Shown one piece after another: positions 61,923 to 64,000 of a DNA stretch of 64,000 nt (position 1 is the stretch's first letter; each line of letters opens with the position of its first letter). The stretch is from assembly GCF_028209625.1 (NCBI RefSeq), contig NZ_JAQLDU010000006.1:1-64000 (forward strand), given 5' to 3'. This DNA is from Collinsella aerofaciens. GTDB taxonomy: Bacteria > Actinomycetota > Coriobacteriia > Coriobacteriales > Coriobacteriaceae. Both the position numbers and the translations under genes were made by a program. The notes under the pieces were generated by a model, which ran no database searches, was not told the DNA's origin, and was given only the letters and a program-made list of their open reading frames with translations.

Positions 61923-62124
61923 TTCAGCAGGTCAAAGCAATTAGTCATTTTGCAAACGCATTAAAAATGAAGGGCTCTTGGCAGAGTGCTAAAACGTTAT
62001 CAGCTCGACTACCTGCACGGCAGTTTTGAAACCCCCTCAACCGCGCCGCTGACAAATCCTACCAAAACCAAGCCGCTCACGCCAAAAGAATCCAAAAGAT
62101 TATGCTTGACCAACATGTTGCGGT

Positions 62125-62202
62125 CGAATGCCGGCGGACGGAGCGACAGGACTGTAAACGCTCGGAAGACTACAGCCCCGGCGCCCCGTCCGCCGGCATT
62201 CG
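62125..62202 (-). terminator. Long hairpin after the membrane-protein gene
   Basis: CGAATGCCGGCGGACGG / CCGTCCGCCGGCATTCG, a 17-bp perfect stem with internal hairpin GAGCG..CGCTC. It lies 16 nt past the stop of the membrane-protein gene. No long U-run follows. Confidence 0.65.
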
Positions 62203-62217
62203 ATAGGCGAGGATCTA

Positions 62218-62685
62218 TTACCTCTCTTCGCGAACCATCATGCGGCCGAGAGCCGCTGTAAAGGGATCGAGCAGCACGCCGGCGATAACCACAAAGGCCC
62301 ATCCCTTTGTGACGAGGCCGGCCCAACGCGCGAAGAACGTACGGCCTTCAATCGTTCCGAATCCTCCCTGGAAGGCAATCTCGCCAAAACCGATCACCAT
62401 AAAAAGGAGCGTGGCACCGATGACCGTACCGGCGATCTTGTGTGATGCACTCCCCTGCTCAAAACCAAAAAAGTCCAGGCACATACCAACCGTTTTGCCA
62501 AACAGCGGGAGTGCGCTCAGAACCTCGGCGATCACCGTGGCCACGATGAGTTGTCCCCAAAAGCCCGTGGGGCCCGTCAGATCCAAGCCAGGCGCCCCTT
62601 CAATGATGGGGAGAAACGCGCAGAGCAATAGCGGGTTAAAGAAGCCGTTGAGAATACCGATAACGCGCCTGACAGGTAACTTCAT
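62218..62685 (-). CDS. Four-helix membrane protein, unknown
   Basis: A 155-residue membrane protein with four hydrophobic segments (VRRVIGILNGFFNPLLLCAFLP; QLIVATVIAEVLSALPLFG; IAGTVIGATLLFMVIGFGEIAF; WAFVVIAGVLLDPFTAAL) and an N-terminal basic patch. No family recognised. ATG 62685 has GAAAGG upstream; the upstream frame overlaps the neighbouring terminator and MFS gene. It lies 100 nt past the MFS gene, same strand, with a terminator between, so probably separate. Confidence 0.72.
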   Translation of the reverse strand: MKLPVRRVIGILNGFFNPLLLCAFLPIIEGAPGLDLTGPTGFWGQLIVATVIAEVLSALPLFGKTVGMCLDFFGFEQGSASHKIAGTVIGATLLFMVIGFGEIAFQGGFGTIEGRTFFARWAGLVTKGWAFVVIAGVLLDPFTAALGRMMVREER

Positions 62686-62711
62686 AGCCGTAAGCCTTTC
62701 AAAGTCATTGA

Positions 62712-62744
62712 TAGAAAGAGGGCCGCCGGCATATGTCGGCGGCC
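62712..62744 (-). terminator. Terminator of the MFS gene
   Basis: GGCCGCCG / CGGCGGCC stem with an 8-nt loop followed by CTCTTTCT on the minus strand. Confidence 0.75.
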
Positions 62745-62785
62745 CCGATAAAACATGATGTACGGCAAAGCAACTACTCGAGCGG

Positions 62786-63985
62786 CTACTCCGCCTCGCC
62801 GCCGGCCGCCATCTTCTCGGCCTCGGCAAGCTGGGCCGGGGTGAGCTTGCGATACTTAATGGCGCCAAAGACGACACAAGCCGCACAGACGATCATGCCG
62901 GCGATGAACTTCTGGTCAATCGTTGCACCAAACGGCGACGTCACGGCCTCAAACACAATGGGAGACAATGCCATGCCAAAGTTGATACCTGCCATGCCAA
63001 TGGCGAGGTTAAACGCACGTCCCTCGGGGGCAGAGTTGCCGGCGGCAAAATTGCCCTCCAGCGGCACGTAGGTCTCCTTGCCCAGCGCAACGACAAAACC
63101 CGCAACGCACAGCACCATAAAGGCGGGCGCAACCAGCGTCAGGCCCAGGCCGACGAGCGTCACGCCCCACGCGATCGGCATAGCCAGGTTCTTAAACTTG
63201 GCAAACAGCGGACCGACCAAAAGACCAGCCGCAATACCGGCAACGGTCATAACGGTAGAGGCAAGACCGGCCTCCACGGTACCGCCAAAGCCACGGCCCA
63301 CGACAAGCAGCGAGACATTGGAGCTAAAGAGCTGGAACGTAAGTACGAACACAAAGCTCATGAGCGTGATAATCGCGACCTCTTTAGGCATATTGGCAAA
63401 CACGTTGACCTCGCGCTTGGGCTCAAGATGACCCTCAGGAAGGCAAACAGCCTCGATTACGATGAAAATGATCATGATGAAGTACGCCGCATAGCTGTGG
63501 AACCACTCGGCAGAACCCAAGATGCCGGAAACCATCGTCCAGATAATGCCGCCCAGTGCAACAAAAGTGGAGTAGATGCCCATGACAAACGAGCGCTGCT
63601 TTCCGCCAAAGTAATCCGCGATAAGAGCGTCCGTTGAATTCTGCACGGCACCGAGACCAAGGCCCATGACAGCAGAAGCCGCTAAGACTTGGCCGAGCGA
63701 GTCGTGGAACACCAGCACCGAGGCGCCTGCCAGCATCACGATAATGTGACCGACGAGCGTCGTCTTCTTCTTGGACACGCGAGAGGCAAGCTGTGAAGAG
63801 ACGAGCATGGCGGACAACGCCATCATCAACGGGATGATGCCGATAATCATCTGAACGGCAGCGATGTTCTCGTTGGGAAACGCGGCCGCAACAGAGGCCA
63901 CGATGGGAACGGGCACGAGCATGCCCATGATGCACATGGCGGCTGCGTAAATGCCCACCAGGTACTTGATCTTGGTTTTATCCAT
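62786..63985 (-). CDS. MFS transporter
   Basis: A 399-residue major-facilitator permease with 12 predicted membrane segments. The inter-helix motif is SRVSKKKTTLVGHIIVM, and the halves are linked by EGHLEPKREVNVFANMPKEV. The family is broad; efflux or organic-anion uptake are both possible. ATG 63985 has AAGGATGG upstream and lies near the window edge, so its operon partners upstream are unseen. Confidence 0.83.
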   Translation of the reverse strand: MDKTKIKYLVGIYAAAMCIMGMLVPVPIVASVAAAFPNENIAAVQMIIGIIPLMMALSAMLVSSQLASRVSKKKTTLVGHIIVMLAGASVLVFHDSLGQVLAASAVMGLGLGAVQNSTDALIADYFGGKQRSFVMGIYSTFVALGGIIWTMVSGILGSAEWFHSYAAYFIMIIFIVIEAVCLPEGHLEPKREVNVFANMPKEVAIITLMSFVFVLTFQLFSSNVSLLVVGRGFGGTVEAGLASTVMTVAGIAAGLLVGPLFAKFKNLAMPIAWGVTLVGLGLTLVAPAFMVLCVAGFVVALGKETYVPLEGNFAAGNSAPEGRAFNLAIGMAGINFGMALSPIVFEAVTSPFGATIDQKFIAGMIVCAACVVFGAIKYRKLTPAQLAEAEKMAAGGEAE

Positions 63986-64000
63986 GATCCATCCTTACAC

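Noticed and set aside
1..64000. CRISPR arrays, tRNA and rRNA genes
   Set aside because: No regularly spaced direct repeats, and no cloverleaf or rRNA-like sequence was recognised by eye. A short tRNA could still be missed without a covariance search (tRNAscan-SE would settle it).

Overview
The window looks like the chromosome of a gut Coriobacteriia, most probably Collinsella or a close relative. This is inferred from gene content and style only; no 16S gene or database search was available. The evidence is high-GC coding sequence with frequent GTG/TTG starts, anaerobic metabolism (L-lactate dehydrogenase, anaerobic ribonucleotide reductase NrdD/NrdG, 4Fe-4S aldo/keto reductase, DUF3793 plus flavodoxin), a complete fructoselysine (frl) cluster, and many intergenic hairpins. 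No rRNA, tRNA, CRISPR array or integrase gene was found. Most genes are on the minus strand.

Layout. 0.1-4.6 kb: ldh, a class I/II aminotransferase and glutamine-dependent nadE. 4.7-8.8 kb: a strikingly AT-rich island. Read on the minus strand it holds a DUF2087 protein, an MFS exporter, a B12-binding radical SAM gene broken by a 5' frameshift and an internal TAA, and, 13 nt beyond it, an easily missed 32-residue peptide with a strong ribosome binding site and its own terminator. This looks like a horizontally acquired, partly decayed RiPP (ribosomally made, modified peptide) locus and is the best candidate for an undescribed system. 8.8-14.7 kb: small hypothetical genes, a Ser-rich membrane protein, an acidic-linker protein, ettA and an sdpR/sdpI pair. 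14.7-15.0 kb: a probable type I toxin-antitoxin locus. 15.1-16.7 kb: tcdA and a TatD hydrolase, followed by a MITE-like inverted-repeat element.

16.9-23.7 kb: the frl cluster (FrlD kinase, FrlB deglycase, FrlC epimerase, amidohydrolase, YfcC-type transporter, GntR regulator), dedicated to Amadori products such as fructoselysine. 23.9-26.3 kb: two HAD phosphatases and deoC. 26.5-30.0 kb: a three-gene module (unknown protein, ClpP-like protease, VirD4/TraG-like ATPase) bracketed by two direct copies of the 3' end and terminator of pgi, the signature of an insertion next to pgi. 30.0-34.6 kb: pgi, a truncated alcohol dehydrogenase-like gene and a Y-family polymerase/YolD pair. 34.6-37.1 kb: an LPXTG-type surface protein gene interrupted by an in-frame TAG.

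37.3-42.3 kb: a copper-type HMA protein behind a CsoR-like palindrome, DUF3793 plus flavodoxin, and a polar amino-acid ABC transporter whose permease carries an extra extracytoplasmic domain. 42.4-47.3 kb: nfo, oxidoreductases, a cyclase remnant and small secreted or membrane proteins, with two copies of a REP-like palindrome. 47.6-50.1 kb: OAH sulfhydrylase behind a Cys-containing leader peptide, divergent from a LysR regulator. 50.2-58.4 kb: rnhA, an oxidoreductase, acylphosphatase, a Fur-family regulator, a HAD phosphatase, a UreE-like protein, FKBP, dipeptidase, an M48-like protease and a folB/HD/folE folate operon. 58.4-64 kb: nrdG and nrdD separated by a large palindrome, an NrdR-type promoter, a membrane protein and an MFS transporter.
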